Positions 6,455 to 6,826 of a stretch of DNA of 6,826 nucleotides are shown in pieces. Every line of letters begins with the position of its first letter. Positions within the stretch are counted from its first letter, which is position 1. The stretch is from JASFTV01 sp050050615 (GTDB taxonomy: Bacteria > Desulfobacterota > DSM-4660 > Desulfatiglandales > HGW-15): the NCBI GenBank assembly GCA_050050615.1, contig JASFTV010000180.1, forward strand, positions 1 through 6,826, read 5' to 3'. Below the pieces are notes generated by a model. That model worked only from the letters and a program-made list of their open reading frames with translations, ran no database searches and was not told the origin of the DNA. The position numbers and the translations under genes are program-made.

Positions 6455-6458
6455 CATA

Positions 6459-6677
6459 GTGTTGGTGGAAAGAGCGACTATGAGAATGTATAGAACCTGG
6501 ATGCAACACAAGGCGAATCCGTTGCACATCTACTGCCGTTTGATTGACCTCGGGCTGAACACAGAAATGTCCAAGCGGCTGGGCATCCTTTATGAAACGT
6601 ATCTCTATTCTTCCAGGTTCAAAGGTTTCATGACGAAATGGAAGTCTTTGAAAAAAAAATTCTTGTCGTCGGCCTAG
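6459..6677 (+). CDS. Small basic protein of unknown function between mraY and murD
   Basis: I do not recognise this family. The frame is open from 6366, but the strong Shine-Dalgarno at 6443-6454 points to GTG 6459 (or TTG 6462), giving about 72 residues. ATG 6480 would give about 65. The product is rich in Lys and Arg and has no signal peptide or clear membrane helix. Its core contains HKANPLHIYCRLIDLGLN followed by a segment ending GILYETYLYSSRF, which looks like a short helical module with a Cys-Arg pair. The C terminus is lysine-rich (KWKSLKKKF). It overlaps murD by 40 bases, as expected of a translationally coupled operon member, and crosses a nine-A run. It is not one of the standard dcw genes. 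The Shine-Dalgarno and a non-random core make it more likely real than not, but a chance ORF is possible. Confidence 0.55.
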   Translation: MLVERATMRMYRTWMQHKANPLHIYCRLIDLGLNTEMSKRLGILYETYLYSSRFKGFMTKWKSLKKKFLSSA

Positions 6678-6826
6678 GAAGGTCCGGCATTTCGGCGACC
6701 CGCTGGTTGGTTGGGGGGGGTGCCCGAGTGACAGTAAGTGAAATCAAAGCGGAGAGCGAGCTGGATTCAGGGCTGACGCATAAAATTCGACAACTCGGGG
6801 CCATTTTGGAGACGGGAGCGCACAGA
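6638..6826 (+). CDS. murD: UDP-N-acetylmuramoylalanine--D-glutamate ligase MurD, 3' partial
   Basis: This cytoplasmic ligase adds D-Glu to UDP-MurNAc-L-Ala, the step before MurE. The first 63 codons are visible and run to the window edge, about one seventh of a usual ~450-residue MurD. The start MEVFEKKILVVGLGRSGISA is the typical MurD N terminus, a Rossmann-like UDP-substrate domain with the GLGRSG loop. The P-loop and catalytic domains are outside the window. The ATG at 6638 lies inside the preceding small ORF in another frame. Its ribosome binding site is weak (AAAGG at 6621-6625 is 12 bases away), suggesting coupling to translation of that ORF. Runs of nine A (6651-6659) and eight G (6713-6720) fall in these first codons. 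Confidence 0.93.
   Translation, partial: MEVFEKKILVVGLGRSGISATRWLVGGGARVTVSEIKAESELDSGLTHKIRQLGAILETGAHR

Noticed and set aside
6366..6458. N-terminal extension of the small ORF from GTG 6366
   Set aside because: It has no ribosome binding site of its own and overlaps the mraY stop. The strong Shine-Dalgarno at 6443-6454 marks a later start.
1..6826. tRNA, rRNA, CRISPR array or phage genes
   Set aside because: I saw no cloverleaf, rRNA-like sequence, regularly spaced repeats or phage-type proteins anywhere in the window.

Overview
The window is a stretch of a division and cell wall (dcw) gene cluster. All recognisable genes are on the + strand, in the order ftsI (5' end cut off by the window) - murE - murF - mraY - small ORF - murD (3' end cut off). 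This is the conserved bacterial order for septal transpeptidase, the Mur ligases and the first membrane step of peptidoglycan synthesis. MurE carries the DNPR motif of meso-diaminopimelate-adding enzymes, so the wall is probably Gram-negative-type mDAP peptidoglycan. FtsI ends in a PASTA-like domain, which is common in deltaproteobacterial (Desulfobacterota-type) FtsI. With the moderate GC content and loosely packed genes, a deltaproteobacterium-like organism is my best guess. This is inference, not proof.

Layout: 1-1783 is ftsI, whose frame is open to the left edge. 1784-2215 is a 432-base gap with no credible gene. Most of it is a roughly 300-base, nearly palindromic element (1891-2198) that looks like a MITE, flanked by a 7-base direct repeat. 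2216-3730 is murE, followed with no gap and in the same frame by murF (3731-5152). 5153-5289 is a 137-base spacer that begins, flush with the murF stop codon, with a diverged piece of the same repeat family. 5290-6369 is mraY. 6459-6677 is a small unrecognised ORF of about 72 residues with a strong Shine-Dalgarno that can fold into a hairpin. It overlaps the start of murD (6638 to the edge) by 40 bases, across a run of nine A.

Working together: MurE and MurF add mDAP and D-Ala-D-Ala to the UDP-MurNAc peptide in the cytoplasm. MraY moves the product onto undecaprenyl phosphate to make lipid I. MurD acts earlier, adding D-Glu. FtsI cross-links the finished polymer at the septum.

The core genes are ordinary. 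The parts that deserve attention are the palindromic repeat family occupying two spacers of an essential operon, and the unexplained small ORF wedged between mraY and murD.
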